Shown piece by piece: positions 1 through 9,860 of a DNA stretch of 64,000 bases. A model generated the notes under the pieces. That model was given only the letters and a program-made list of their open reading frames with translations. It ran no database searches and was not told where the DNA came from. Source of the DNA: Planctomycetaceae bacterium (lineage in GTDB: Bacteria; Planctomycetota; Planctomycetia; Planctomycetales; Planctomycetaceae). The stretch is taken from assembly GCA_021732995.1 (NCBI GenBank), contig JAKFWA010000135.1, forward strand, positions 81,947 to 145,946, given 5' to 3'. Within the stretch, counting starts at the first letter, position 1, and the number at the start of each line of letters is the position of its first letter. A program made the position numbers and the translations under genes.

Positions 1-2860
1 GCGTATTGGCACGCCCGCCGATGACCGGTTCGAGCCGAATGCCGTCTTTCCAATTGACGATGACATCGGGTCGGGCGTTGGCGAAGGCTTGGGCGGCCTC
101 GCGGGAAATGGTTATGAAAACGAGGTCGAGCGTGCTCAGGGTTCGAACAGATTCGAGGGCTTTCAGGTCGCCATCCGCGACAGTCGAACCGGCTTCGAAG
201 GTGAGCCGGCTGAGGTGGGGCAATGTCGCCACGGTTTCCAATGCGGCCTTGTTGGGGATGACCACCCGAAGTTCACTCAATTTGCGGAACGTCGGTAGGA
301 GTGCGAAGTCGGCTTCGGTCAACTGACTGCTGGCGAGAATCACTGATGTCAAATTCTTCAGCGACAGCAGTTCACGCAATCCGCCAGGGGGCAACTTGTT
401 CAAGCCAATGCTCGGTAGATCAGTCAGTTGAGCCAGCAGTTGCAAATCTGCGGTTTCAAAGTCAGGGTCTGTTGGATCGTTCAGATTCTTGGAAAAGATG
501 TTGTGAACAAACATTACTTCGCCCGGAGGAAAGGCGTCGTCCCCTTGAATCCAAGTCATTCCTCCCGACGTGTTACTGGTTATGCCAATATCGAATCCGC
601 GAGCCATCAAGTTCCGTATCGTGTCGCGATAGGCCTGCCCATACATTGGAGGAGCTAACTCCGATTCTGTGACGACCATTTGGCAACCGCCGAGTTTCTG
701 TTGCAACTCGGTTATGGCAGCTTTGGTAATTCCAGAAATGCCTCCCAGCTTGGCCTGCGAAAGGCTTGGGCAGCGGGAGAGTTCGCTAAGTCCGGCATCA
801 TCCAAGGCCATTCCGCCAAGAGTGATTGTTTGCAGATGAGGGAATTGGGCGACGGCTCTCATCCCAGCGGTACCCAGTTTTACTAGGTTCCAAGACAACG
901 ATTGTAACTTGGGCGGCGGTGAGGCGGCCAAGCGGATGAGTCCGTTCTCGGTCACTTGAGGGCATCCATACATCTGCACATGCAAAAGCTGTGAAACAGT
1001 TCCCAGCCGCGAGATGAGGTCATCCGTCGCCACCACTCCCACCAATGCCAGAGTTCGAAGCTGGGGGATGGCGAGTACCTCAGACAAGGTCGCATTACTC
1101 GTCATGCCGCGCGACAATAACAAGTATTGAAGCGAGCGGATTCGAGCCAAGGCTGATATCGATCCGGGTTCGAGCGTGGTGTCGATAAAGTCGACGTTAA
1201 TCAGCCCACGCAGCTGAGCCAGTCGCTCTCCGTCGGCTTCCGTGAACTTCGGTTGATTGCGAATGAAGACATGGAAGACCGTAAACGGGTCAGGAGGCAA
1301 ATCAGCCATGTTCTCGATCAATCCGCCCCGATTGACCAGAAGGACCGCTCCCCCATTCTTGAGCACCCACTCGGCGACATCTCGATCAGGATCGCGGTCT
1401 TCTGACTTGCGAACCTTTCGTGAGGCTCCCGCTGAGCCGTGTTTTGCCAAGTCGTCTCTTTCCGAGTCGAGTTTTTCCGCAATTTGCGGCTCGGCGGGAG
1501 CCTCGCCCTCCCTGGATACCTCCCGCTTCTCTACGAGATCGATCGTTGCCGCCGGACGGTTGAGAGCCGACAGGCCGAAGGCGACGAGAGGCAGCACAAC
1601 CACTGCGGCAGCGATCCACTTCCACCACGCCGCAGGCAGCGACTTCGCTTGCGGGATGAGGGAAAAATCCTTCAGCCCGGAGTGCGTCTTGAGCTGGCTT
1701 TCGCAGTCGGTGAGCACGTCGGCGATTTCTCGCGCCGACTGGTAACGCTCATCCGGGTTCTTGGCGTGCAGCTTTGTGATGATGTCGCACAGCCACTGCG
1801 GCGTTTCGGGAATGATTTCACGGATCGGGCGGGGCGTGTCTTCGGCCAATCGCTTCAGCACGGCCAGCGTTGTTGCGGCTCGGAACGGCGGGCGGCCACT
1901 CACCATCTGGTACAGCACGCTGCCGAAACTGAAGAGGTCGGCCCGCTGGTCGAGCTTGAGTCCCTGAGCCTGTTCGGGAGCCATGTACATCGGCGTCCCT
2001 GCGATCGTGCCGCTCTGAGTCAAGCTGGCGTCGTCCGCCGCGCGAGCCAGCCCGAAATCGGTCACCTTCACCATCTCGCGAGCACCGGTTTCCAACAGGA
2101 TGTTCGCAGGCTTGATGTCGCGATGAATCAGGTCTTGAGCATGCGCCGCCGCCAGTCCTTCCGCGATCTGTCTGCCGATTTGCAACACGGTCGGCACATC
2201 GAGAGGCCCCGTTTGGTCAAGCCGTTGCTGCAACGTCTGGCCGGGAATGAACTCCATCACGAGATACGGCAGCGGCTTTTCTTCAACCGCATAGATGCTG
2301 ACGACATGCTCGTGCCGGATCGCCGCCGAAGACTGAGCCTCGCGAATGAACCGCTTTCGAGCCGGTGATGTCGCCGCCATCTCCGGCGACATCACCTTGA
2401 TCGCCACCACTCGGTGCAATTTTTCGTCGAACGCCCGTAACACCGTTCCAAACGCGCCGCGGCCAATCACCTCTAGAACTTCGTAATGTCCGAGCCGTCC
2501 CAGCGAATCCGGCTTGGAAGACGGCAGCAAAAAGCCCAATGGAATCTCGTCGTCTGAGCTGTCTTGAGGCGTCGTCATGGCAGCCGGTTCAGTGGAATAA
2601 GCTTTCGTAGATTCAGGATCGTCACCCTGCGTGGAGCCATTTCCGGCGAGCATGGTGGCGGGCCCAGCATCCGGCAGGTGTGCAATCTGCGCGACCACCG
2701 GCGTTTCGAGGAATCGACTCTGTCCTTCGTGCGACGCTAGCAACGCCTCGACTCGATTCAGCAACTCCGCGTCATGTTCACAATGAGATTGCAAAAACAA
2801 CTTGCGAGCCTCGGCATCTTCGAGATCCAGAGCCGCTTGGAAGAGATCGAATTCATTCAT
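1..2860 (-). CDS. Ser/Thr protein kinase with C-terminal leucine-rich repeats (partial, runs off left edge)
   Basis: About 953 codons are open in this frame, with no stop before the left edge, so the C-terminus is missing. After an N-terminal region common in planctomycete kinases comes a protein kinase domain: glycine loop GRGAFG, VAIKV lysine, catalytic loop HRDIKPANILL, DFGLA and a SGTIAGTPMYMAPEQ activation segment. One membrane segment follows (around WWKWIAAAVVVLPLVAFGL), so the kinase should face the cytoplasm. The rest, outside, is a string of leucine-rich repeats with the Leu-x-x-Leu periodicity (for example LRTLALVGV). The start at 2860 follows an in-frame stop. The gene lies 78 bp downstream of an ECF sigma gene on the same strand, the usual planctomycete sigma/kinase arrangement. 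It probably phosphorylates proteins in response to an extracytoplasmic ligand; the ligand is unknown. Confidence 0.93.
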   Translation of the reverse strand, partial: MNEFDLFQAALDLEDAEARKLFLQSHCEHDAELLNRVEALLASHEGQSRFLETPVVAQIAHLPDAGPATMLAGNGSTQGDDPESTKAYSTEPAAMTTPQDSSDDEIPLGFLLPSSKPDSLGRLGHYEVLEVIGRGAFGTVLRAFDEKLHRVVAIKVMSPEMAATSPARKRFIREAQSSAAIRHEHVVSIYAVEEKPLPYLVMEFIPGQTLQQRLDQTGPLDVPTVLQIGRQIAEGLAAAHAQDLIHRDIKPANILLETGAREMVKVTDFGLARAADDASLTQSGTIAGTPMYMAPEQAQGLKLDQRADLFSFGSVLYQMVSGRPPFRAATTLAVLKRLAEDTPRPIREIIPETPQWLCDIITKLHAKNPDERYQSAREIADVLTDCESQLKTHSGLKDFSLIPQAKSLPAAWWKWIAAAVVVLPLVAFGLSALNRPAATIDLVEKREVSREGEAPAEPQIAEKLDSERDDLAKHGSAGASRKVRKSEDRDPDRDVAEWVLKNGGAVLLVNRGGLIENMADLPPDPFTVFHVFIRNQPKFTEADGERLAQLRGLINVDFIDTTLEPGSISALARIRSLQYLLLSRGMTSNATLSEVLAIPQLRTLALVGVVATDDLISRLGTVSQLLHVQMYGCPQVTENGLIRLAASPPPKLQSLSWNLVKLGTAGMRAVAQFPHLQTITLGGMALDDAGLSELSRCPSLSQAKLGGISGITKAAITELQQKLGGCQMVVTESELAPPMYGQAYRDTIRNLMARGFDIGITSNTSGGMTWIQGDDAFPPGEVMFVHNIFSKNLNDPTDPDFETADLQLLAQLTDLPSIGLNKLPPGGLRELLSLKNLTSVILASSQLTEADFALLPTFRKLSELRVVIPNKAALETVATLPHLSRLTFEAGSTVADGDLKALESVRTLSTLDLVFITISREAAQAFANARPDVIVNWKDGIRLEPVIGGRANT

Positions 2861-2938
2861 CGCGAGCGATCCTCAGCCACAGTGAAAGATGACGGTCCTC
2901 ATTCAATGCGACGCTTCCGCAGAAGTTGGCCAAGGATT

Positions 2939-3535
2939 TCAAATTTTCTTGAAATCATGCTCGTTTCCAGTGATTTCCTGATGCAACCACGCTCTGGCAT
3001 ACGCCCAAAGACGACCAGCCGTGCGCGGCGAGATATCGAGCATCGCCGCCGCGTCTTCCTGTGACAACCCGGCAAAGTATCGCAGGTGAACCAACTCTAC
3101 AGCCTGAGGATTCACCGCCTTCAACCGGTCCAATGCCACGTCCAGCGCGACTAGGTCTTCGGCAGTATCCGGTACGACCATCGGGATGTCCGTGAGTTCC
3201 GCACGGTTCAACTCACCACCATGTTTCGTGCGCCCCTTGCGCCGAGCGTTCTCCACCAGAATGCGCCGCATGGCTTCGGCCGCTGCCGCAAAGAAATGAC
3301 CGCGCCCATCCCACTGCCTGGGAAGCACACCAGGTTCGCCGTGCGGCGCGACCACCAGGCGCAGAAACGCTTCATGCACTAACGCCGTCGCTTGCAGAGT
3401 TTGCCCGGGCTTCTCGAGGGCCAGCTTCGTTGCCGCCAGTTTTCGAAGCTCCTCATAAACCAACGGCAGCAACTTCTCACCGACCGACGGATCGCCGGAG
3501 TCGATCTGCGACAGAATACGGGTGAGCTCACTCAT
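2939..3535 (-). CDS. RNA polymerase sigma factor, ECF-like (TIGR02999/Sig-70_X6 type)
   Basis: This is a sigma-70 family ECF-type factor of about 198 residues. It has the hallmark N-terminus of the family common in planctomycetes and verrucomicrobia (LLPLVYEELRKLAA, then LQATALVHEAFLRLV), a region 2 segment (GRGHFFAAAAEAMRRILVENARRKGRTKHGG) and a region 4 helix-turn-helix (LSQEDAAAMLDISPRTAGRLWAYARAWLHQEI). An open frame extends upstream to a GTG at 3559, but the Met at 3535 matches the usual family start (MSELTRIL). It lies directly upstream of the leucine-rich-repeat kinase on the same strand, and the two are probably co-transcribed. No anti-sigma gene is adjacent; kinase-linked ECF factors of this kind are thought to be controlled by phosphorylation, which is inference here. 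Confidence 0.92.
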   Translation of the reverse strand: MSELTRILSQIDSGDPSVGEKLLPLVYEELRKLAATKLALEKPGQTLQATALVHEAFLRLVVAPHGEPGVLPRQWDGRGHFFAAAAEAMRRILVENARRKGRTKHGGELNRAELTDIPMVVPDTAEDLVALDVALDRLKAVNPQAVELVHLRYFAGLSQEDAAAMLDISPRTAGRLWAYARAWLHQEITGNEHDFKKI

Positions 3536-3894
3536 CCCTAAACGGTACTTTCGCCACACTTCTCCGTAAAGAATTCCGTGCGAAGTCGATCAAACACCAC
3601 TGAACCGGATGACGGCATGTCGACGCTTTCAATGGTTTCAACGGAGCAACTTCCGCATCTCGAAACTCAGACTGTTTTCAAGTCAGGGGCAAAAGTGATC
3701 CGAAGAAACACGAGAAGACCTCGGGTATCGGAGTGTCCCAAGGCTGTTGTCATTGATGCTGAGTCGGGGACTTCAGACTTTTCCTCGAGCAACTTCTTTC
3801 CGTGCTTGGATCACGTCGCCACTCTCGTCTCGCAATGAAATCCTCAACTGGCGCGCGTGCTGCGATTAAGTCGCGGGTTCCTTGTTTGCAGGAT
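3536..3894. other. Intergenic region, no convincing gene
   Basis: These 359 bases separate the end of the minus-strand transporter operon from the minus-strand sigma factor. An 86-codon plus-strand frame at 3578-3838 has no recognisable domain and a composition unlike a protein. The region probably carries the promoter of the sigma/kinase pair, but I could not pick out convincing -35/-10 boxes or a terminator. Confidence 0.5.
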
Positions 3895-6800
3895 CTACTT
3901 CACTTGTCGAATTCGACGGCAGAGGACGCGCATGATGCCACGCGTGATTTCAATGTGGTTGGTCATGAGTTCGTAAATGGCACTCTGTGAAATCTTAAAG
4001 AGCAGAGTTGGTTCAATGGCCGTCACTGAGGCTGAGCGGGGTTCGGGGTCAAGCAAGGCTAGCTCTCCGAAGACTTGACGTTCACCGAGCACAGTGAGCT
4101 CACGATCCTCAAGATGAACTCGGACCTTACCGCTGACGATAACGTACATGCTGGTGCCAAGATCTCCCATTTCAAAGATCCGTTGCCCGGCTGAGAACTC
4201 CTGCTCTTCCAAGATGGAGACGACTTGCGCCAACACATGATCTGGCGCTTCTACGAAGATCGGAACGGTCTTCAGGATCAGTAGTTTTTCGATGTCCAGA
4301 AGCATTGGTGCGGCTCCGCGGTCGCGATCGTTCAGGCTTTGTATGGTGGTTTGCAGTCTTCGGTCGGCAGAGGACAATTTCGTGATCTGCCGCTGGTGGA
4401 TTTCTTCATCGAGTCTTGAAAGAGCCCATAGGCTGGTTTGCTTTAGAAGGGCATCTCGCGTGTTTTCGGCGACGAGGGTGACTGCGTTCAGACAGTCGTT
4501 CATCCGCAATTCCGCGATAGCGTACGTAGCACAGGTTCGCAGCCAGTCCGTCGCGTGCTGCTTATCAGTAGCCAGTATCTCATTCAAGAAATCGGCAAAT
4601 CTGGCCGTCTCAGGTTCGGAGATACCGGTCAAACGCTTCCGGCGCTCATCAAGTGAAAGATCATCTAGCAACGGCAACACGAAAGGTTTCAATTCTTGTG
4701 CAATGATCGAATCGACCAGCTCAATTGCATACGCACGCCGTTCTTGAACAGTATGATCGAGATTATTTTGGGAGTCGAACATTGCCTGTGAATCGTACAC
4801 AAAAGACAGCAACAGGTAGACACGCTGTCGGCACTGATGCTGCAAGTCCTCTAATGCCGCTCTCAATAGAAAGACTGACTCACTTTGCGGCAAGCTGGCT
4901 TGTGCAGCCAGCAGCCACGCTGTGAAGCGACTTTCAGAACGGATTTTGTCGAAGATTCTTGCGGTATCCTTCGTTGGAACTCGATAACGACATACACTCA
5001 ACGCCTGCAGAACGCGCGGATAGACTGCCGGATGCGCAACATCCAGATGCTGTTCCAGGAAGTTCAAGACTTGCTCGCCGCGAATCAACTGAAAGATGCG
5101 GACCACGCGAGTTTGAAATTCTGGTTGCGAGTGATGTTCGTCGAATGCTTTCTCCAACAGCGGCAATACAGCGGGCCCAGCTCCCACGAGTGCGGACAAC
5201 GCCGCACTTTGCAGAGTAGGAATATCAAGTGCTGCTAGAACATCCGGCCACAGGCGAGGATTTTGCAGCTTTCCCGCAGCGACCAAAGCCTCATAACGCA
5301 CATCAATGCTTGCGTCGCGCAGCAACGGCAATAGCGGCCGATAGAAATTCTGAATCTGGATTTCGCCGAGAATACGGGCCGCTAATCGACGCGACTCCGA
5401 CTCAGTCGAATCGCGCAATCGCGTAAACTGATGCATGGCGACGGCGACACCTTCCATTCCCACATGTCGCATCAGTCCGACGATCGACGCAACTCGTAAT
5501 TCTGGTTCGTCGACATTCAGATACGGCCGGAGCTCATCAAAGGCTTCATCCTCCTGCAGTATCGCAATCGTCCGAATGGCCTCGCCGCATACCTGCGGTG
5601 ATGAGTCCGTATTCATCCGCTCCCGTACGGCAGGCAGCGCTTCGTCGAATGCCAGTCGTGCGATGCTGCGTAGAGCTTCCCTACGAACTTCCGGTTCGGA
5701 GTGCTCAAGCAAAGCAGGTAACATGCTTCGCAACGAGTCCGGGTCCGACTCTTCCAATAATGACATCGCGTATAGAACTTCTGTGGCATGGGGGCTTCGC
5801 AAGCGACCTCGCAGCAGTTCCAAACTCGTGCTGTCATTGAGCGATAGCGACGACGCGTCGAAGCGATGACCGGCCAATGCGGCTGCGACCATCTGCGGAT
5901 AGCGACGAGTTACCGAGAAGCCACTTGCTGCCCAGGTCAAGTTGACCAACGGAAGTAGCATCATGATTCCTAGAGCATCGAATCCGAGTATTCTCTTCAG
6001 AAACAGCAATAGAAAGCCAGACAAGCCAATCGCGATCGGTAACACGATGCCGTCATTTGTGACTTGGGTCCAAGAGCGTTGTGCAGGTGACAGTGGTTGA
6101 TAGAGGATGAGACCCGCTGTCGCATCCAGGTCGTATCGGAATAGCCCATCGAGGAAGCGGGTGACAACCAAGGTTCCAAATGTGAGGGATGATACCAGCC
6201 CCAGAGTGCTCCCCAGAACGCAAAAGACCACTGCTCCAGCGAGTACTGAAAGTGGTAACGCAAGCAGGCCGACATTCACTCCAAACCGGGCGAGAAGGCG
6301 GCTTGACAAAAAACTGCGGCTGATCAAGATCGCAACGGCAGTCCATGCCCACAGCTTTGCCAGAAAGCCCGCCATGAGATCAGCACTCGGGTAACGCACT
6401 TCAGCCATCCCGTTGAGCGAGTTCTCAAGGAAGAACAGGCCAACCATCGAGAGGGCATTGTTTAAAAGCATGAAGACAACGTAAGGGCTCTTCAGAGGGC
6501 TCGCTGCGGAGGCTCTCGGCGCTGCGTCCGATTCTATGCTATGACTTGTGCCAGCGAGTGCAGAATTATCTGAGTGGCGGCGCAGAAGCATTCTCGAAAC
6601 AACTAATGCGCCCCCAATGCCGATGGCGGCAACGAAGAACAAGTTGGCCGTTCCTATATGTCCGACGATCGCTGGTGTTGCAAATCCGCCTATCACCATC
6701 GCAATCCATTCACCTGCTCCGATCAAGGGAAACAATCGTTTCGCCTGTCTCACATCAAGCAGCTGACCAGCTAACGTCCAGAAGCAGACGCTTGTCAGAA

Positions 6801-7176
6801 AGAAAACAACTTCGAAGCAGAGTGGTGATATGAATGTCACCCATCCGGCATTCGTCCACGACAGAAGCGAGCGGACACAAACAATGAGCAGAATCTGGAT
6901 GCAGAAGCTCAATGCGACCACGCGTTCAAAACTCAATCGCCGCTCTGCAGTTAAATAGACTGTTGCCAAAGCGGGAACCAGCAGACTCGTGACCACATAC
7001 AAGTAGGGCTGCTGGTCCGCTCCAAAACGTTCCAAGAACAAGGCATTACCAACCGTCGCGGAGAAGTTGCGACCGATGCCGATCAGGAAGTTTGCCAGCA
7101 GTAACAAGGCAACGACCCGGCCTTCGCCGGGTTTTATTCCCAAAGCGGAACTCGTTATGTGAACGACTCGCTGCAT
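3895..7176 (-). CDS. Nucleotide-transporter-like (NTT/MFS-fold) membrane protein with HEAT repeats and a cyclic-nucleotide-binding domain
   Basis: The 1093-residue protein has three parts. Residues ~20-435 hold about a dozen hydrophobic segments with similarity in style to ATP/ADP (NTT) carriers and MFS proteins, including the loop LLDVRQAKRLFPLIGAGEW, which is typical of this group. Residues ~470-900 are HEAT-type helical repeats (for example SEPEVRREALRSIARLAFDEA). Residues ~965-1085 form a cNMP-binding domain with the phosphate-binding cassette FGELALLDPEPRSASV, in which the Glu and Arg that contact the cyclic nucleotide are present. It is the last gene of an operon with the permease (21 bp gap), amidinotransferase and SpeD-like gene. 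The likely role is membrane transport or sensing gated by cAMP/cGMP; the substrate is unknown. Confidence 0.85.
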   Translation of the reverse strand: MQRVVHITSSALGIKPGEGRVVALLLLANFLIGIGRNFSATVGNALFLERFGADQQPYLYVVTSLLVPALATVYLTAERRLSFERVVALSFCIQILLIVCVRSLLSWTNAGWVTFISPLCFEVVFFLTSVCFWTLAGQLLDVRQAKRLFPLIGAGEWIAMVIGGFATPAIVGHIGTANLFFVAAIGIGGALVVSRMLLRRHSDNSALAGTSHSIESDAAPRASAASPLKSPYVVFMLLNNALSMVGLFFLENSLNGMAEVRYPSADLMAGFLAKLWAWTAVAILISRSFLSSRLLARFGVNVGLLALPLSVLAGAVVFCVLGSTLGLVSSLTFGTLVVTRFLDGLFRYDLDATAGLILYQPLSPAQRSWTQVTNDGIVLPIAIGLSGFLLLFLKRILGFDALGIMMLLPLVNLTWAASGFSVTRRYPQMVAAALAGHRFDASSLSLNDSTSLELLRGRLRSPHATEVLYAMSLLEESDPDSLRSMLPALLEHSEPEVRREALRSIARLAFDEALPAVRERMNTDSSPQVCGEAIRTIAILQEDEAFDELRPYLNVDEPELRVASIVGLMRHVGMEGVAVAMHQFTRLRDSTESESRRLAARILGEIQIQNFYRPLLPLLRDASIDVRYEALVAAGKLQNPRLWPDVLAALDIPTLQSAALSALVGAGPAVLPLLEKAFDEHHSQPEFQTRVVRIFQLIRGEQVLNFLEQHLDVAHPAVYPRVLQALSVCRYRVPTKDTARIFDKIRSESRFTAWLLAAQASLPQSESVFLLRAALEDLQHQCRQRVYLLLSFVYDSQAMFDSQNNLDHTVQERRAYAIELVDSIIAQELKPFVLPLLDDLSLDERRKRLTGISEPETARFADFLNEILATDKQHATDWLRTCATYAIAELRMNDCLNAVTLVAENTRDALLKQTSLWALSRLDEEIHQRQITKLSSADRRLQTTIQSLNDRDRGAAPMLLDIEKLLILKTVPIFVEAPDHVLAQVVSILEEQEFSAGQRIFEMGDLGTSMYVIVSGKVRVHLEDRELTVLGERQVFGELALLDPEPRSASVTAIEPTLLFKISQSAIYELMTNHIEITRGIMRVLCRRIRQVK

Positions 7177-7197
7177 CTCGGGGCACTTCTGGCAGGA

Positions 7198-8613
7198 TTA
7201 AAGGGCCGCTATTTCTTGTTTCCGCGTTCGCCGCCCCCAAAAGTAGAGGCCGACTCCTGTCGTCAAGTTGAGCGCCAGGGAGCCCAAGACCATTCCGTAG
7301 AAACGAGCTGGGCTTTCAATGTTTTCGCCTGGTATCAATGCAAGTACCAGAGATGTCCCTGTGACAACAAAGCCTGTTACGGCGACGGCATAGGTGCCGT
7401 ATCGCTTCAGTCGAATCTGCGAAGCTTCAGCCGGAACATGCTTGGTTTGCAGCTTGAATAACGCCGCAAATAGATAGAGATATGGAATAAAGTAAATGGC
7501 AATCTCAAGACTAATCAGCATGTGATAAACTTGCTCTGCGGCACCACCCAGGCTGGAGAGAATCACGAGGATTATTGTTGCAAATGCAAGCGTGATAAGC
7601 GCCACATATGGCGAGGCAAATCGCGGATGTAGGCGGCCGAAGGCTGCGGGAAGATAGCGGTCCAATCCAATAACGAATGGTAATCGAGCCGTTGCTGCCA
7701 GCCAGACGCTAACCGTTCCCAAGTGTCCGACGAAGAGCAGTGTCGAAATAAATGATGTCGCCAACAGCCCGAACTGATCACCACCCAAGCGACGAGCGCT
7801 GGTGGAAACCGCCGTTGCGAAACCCTTGAGACCAGACAACTCGCCAGGGGAGACGGCTACCAGCAGTGCCAGCGACGCGAGGATGTAGAGAGTGGTGATA
7901 AGCATTCCCGAATGAAACAGCGCGCGAGGAATGGTCAGGCGTGGCTCATGCACTTCATCACCCAATTGCGATGCACATTCAGCTCCGGACAACATATACA
8001 CAACCGACGAGAAGAAGAGGAGATCTTTGATCCCGCTGAAGCTGGGAACCCAAGCTGCAGCCCGAAAGTCTGTTGCCGGTCCGAAGGTCTTCCAACAAAC
8101 GGCTGCCAATCCGACGACAACCGTCAGGATCACAAACTTGGTTGCTGCGGAGATGTTGTGAAACCACGTGGCAACGCGCATGCCAACGAGATTCAGCATC
8201 AGAATGACAATGACAGACACGATTGACGTGCCAGTCAGAAAGGACTGGTTCTCTGCAAGATGTTCGTATCCGGGTACAATGAACGCAGCCTGGCTTGAAG
8301 TGAAGATGAGCACCGACGGAAAGAACACCAGACTTGATGTCCAATAAGTCCATGCGGTAATGAATCCGTGTAAGTCTCCGAACGCTGCCTTACTCCAGAC
8401 ATAGATCCCACCCGCACTGGGCATCTTTCTCGAAAGTATTACAGTCGCTATAGACACCGGAGCAAAAAAGGCCAAGGCGGCCAATAGCCACACTAGCGTG
8501 ACGCTTGGACCCGATGCTGCGGCGACCGGCACTAACCGGATTGCGACGACGGCAACAATCGTGAAGCCAACGACATCTCGATGAAAGAGCGCCGGTCTGA
8601 CAGCAGTTGTCAT
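7198..8613 (-). CDS. APC-family amino acid/polyamine permease
   Basis: The 471-residue integral membrane protein has about twelve hydrophobic segments. The first-helix motif (VVGFTIVAVVAIRLVPVAAASGPS) and the segment SRKMPSAGGIYVWSKAAFGDLHGF are characteristic of the amino acid-polyamine-organocation superfamily, where the latter is a conserved loop. An AAGG-type ribosome-binding site lies six bases before the ATG. It sits 27 bp after the amidinotransferase and 21 bp before the transporter-HEAT-cNMP gene, so it is probably co-transcribed with them. The context suggests a substrate such as arginine, ornithine, a guanidino compound or a polyamine. That specificity is inferred from neighbours, not visible in the sequence. 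Confidence 0.9.
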   Translation of the reverse strand: MTTAVRPALFHRDVVGFTIVAVVAIRLVPVAAASGPSVTLVWLLAALAFFAPVSIATVILSRKMPSAGGIYVWSKAAFGDLHGFITAWTYWTSSLVFFPSVLIFTSSQAAFIVPGYEHLAENQSFLTGTSIVSVIVILMLNLVGMRVATWFHNISAATKFVILTVVVGLAAVCWKTFGPATDFRAAAWVPSFSGIKDLLFFSSVVYMLSGAECASQLGDEVHEPRLTIPRALFHSGMLITTLYILASLALLVAVSPGELSGLKGFATAVSTSARRLGGDQFGLLATSFISTLLFVGHLGTVSVWLAATARLPFVIGLDRYLPAAFGRLHPRFASPYVALITLAFATIILVILSSLGGAAEQVYHMLISLEIAIYFIPYLYLFAALFKLQTKHVPAEASQIRLKRYGTYAVAVTGFVVTGTSLVLALIPGENIESPARFYGMVLGSLALNLTTGVGLYFWGRRTRKQEIAAL

Positions 8614-8640
8614 GAAGGATTCCTTACTGATGCCAGTCGA

Positions 8641-9774
8641 TCACTGATGTGGAAAGTAATCCTGACAATCGCCTTCGCGGAAGACGTCCGCGGTCGCGCA
8701 ATGGATACTACCGCCGAAGGCATACGCATTCCGGAATGGGATCGTGATAACCTCAAAACCCAGTTTGTCTAGTTGATCATTCTGATAGACCTCAGTCTCC
8801 TCGCAGATCACTGTCTTGGGGTCGAGGGTTAAGAAGTTCATCGACAACCAAATACTGTAGGAGCACAACGGCACTTGCTTCTGATGCGCCGGCTTTGCTG
8901 CCATCACCACTTCCCAGCCGTTGCGTTTAAACAGCGTCTCTTTACCCGCTTCCATCACCATCGGGCGGTTAGGATTGCACATTGCCAACCCGGGCCGAAG
9001 TGGAACCAGCGAGCAGTCGATGTGGATTGGGTCGGGATCGTTTAAAAAGTAGACCTTGTGAATACGATGATCAGGATAATGTCGACGGAGCCACTCGATG
9101 CCCTTGAGATTCGTTGTGAAGCCGTGTTGGACGAAGATGTCCTTGCCGCAACGCGTGGCGTCAGCCGCATCGAATAATACCTCTTCCTCGGTGGTCACAT
9201 AGTGCTGGTTGTTCGCCCGCGAGATGATATGCTCGTGATTGACAAATCGGTCATTCGCGAAAAAGTCAACATGATATGAGCGATCAGAGCACCTCGGCTT
9301 GGGAGCAGATGCATGAATAAAATTGGGATCTTGCTCGAAGTACTTCTCTAGCAGCGGTCGATAAGCCAGGTACTCGAAGTATCTTGATCGATAAGACATC
9401 GCCGCTTCGAGAATTTCGTTGCCGACCGTCAGCAAGACATCGCGGGCGGGCATAGATCCAATCATCGAGTGGATCCGAAAGTCGGGCGTTACGATGGGTT
9501 GGCTGAAGTCTATGGCGGTGGGGCGATCGACTCGAATGCCGCGTTTCCGCAGGACATCAGCAAGGTTGTCCAGTTCTTCATTTCCCTTATCGAGGATGTG
9601 CTGTGGCATGGGGCCGGTCAGTTCGCGGCCGCGCTCATCATAATTGTGATATTTGAAAGCGTGCTCTGAGGGGGCAAAGCAACCGTTCGTTGCGACTCCG
9701 ACAATGACATGCCGAAGTGGATCCCATTCATTCCACGAGCAAACAACAGTGCGATCATCTGATGCGGTTGGCAA
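8641..9774 (-). CDS. Amidinotransferase, glycine amidinotransferase (AGAT)-like
   Basis: The 377-residue protein closely follows animal and bacterial L-arginine:glycine amidinotransferases (EC 2.1.4.1 family). It has VCSWNEWDPLRHVIVG at the N-terminus, FDAAD at ~201-205, GIEWLRRHYPDHRIH, the catalytic His segment HIDCSLVPLRPG (His251) and the C-terminal Cys nucleophile in GGSIHCATADVFREG (Cys359). The Asp/His/Cys machinery is therefore intact. The enzyme should move an amidino group from arginine to an amine, giving ornithine and a guanidino product; the acceptor (glycine, another amino acid or a polyamine) cannot be read from sequence. The start is a TTG preceded by AGGGA. It sits between a SpeD-like gene and an APC permease in one operon, which supports a small guanidino/polyamine pathway. 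Confidence 0.93.
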   Translation of the reverse strand: MPTASDDRTVVCSWNEWDPLRHVIVGVATNGCFAPSEHAFKYHNYDERGRELTGPMPQHILDKGNEELDNLADVLRKRGIRVDRPTAIDFSQPIVTPDFRIHSMIGSMPARDVLLTVGNEILEAAMSYRSRYFEYLAYRPLLEKYFEQDPNFIHASAPKPRCSDRSYHVDFFANDRFVNHEHIISRANNQHYVTTEEEVLFDAADATRCGKDIFVQHGFTTNLKGIEWLRRHYPDHRIHKVYFLNDPDPIHIDCSLVPLRPGLAMCNPNRPMVMEAGKETLFKRNGWEVVMAAKPAHQKQVPLCSYSIWLSMNFLTLDPKTVICEETEVYQNDQLDKLGFEVITIPFRNAYAFGGSIHCATADVFREGDCQDYFPHQ

Positions 9775-9860
9775 GTTAGAGTCCCTTTCTGCTACGGAGC
9801 AGTATCTACAGGCAGAATCGAGAGTGAATGACGTTCCCTCAAATCCGTGGCTTGAGCGAT

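Noticed and set aside
1439..2368. 309-codon plus-strand ORF
   Set aside because: It lies opposite the kinase domain, whose motifs are unmistakable on the minus strand; this is a GC-driven antisense frame.
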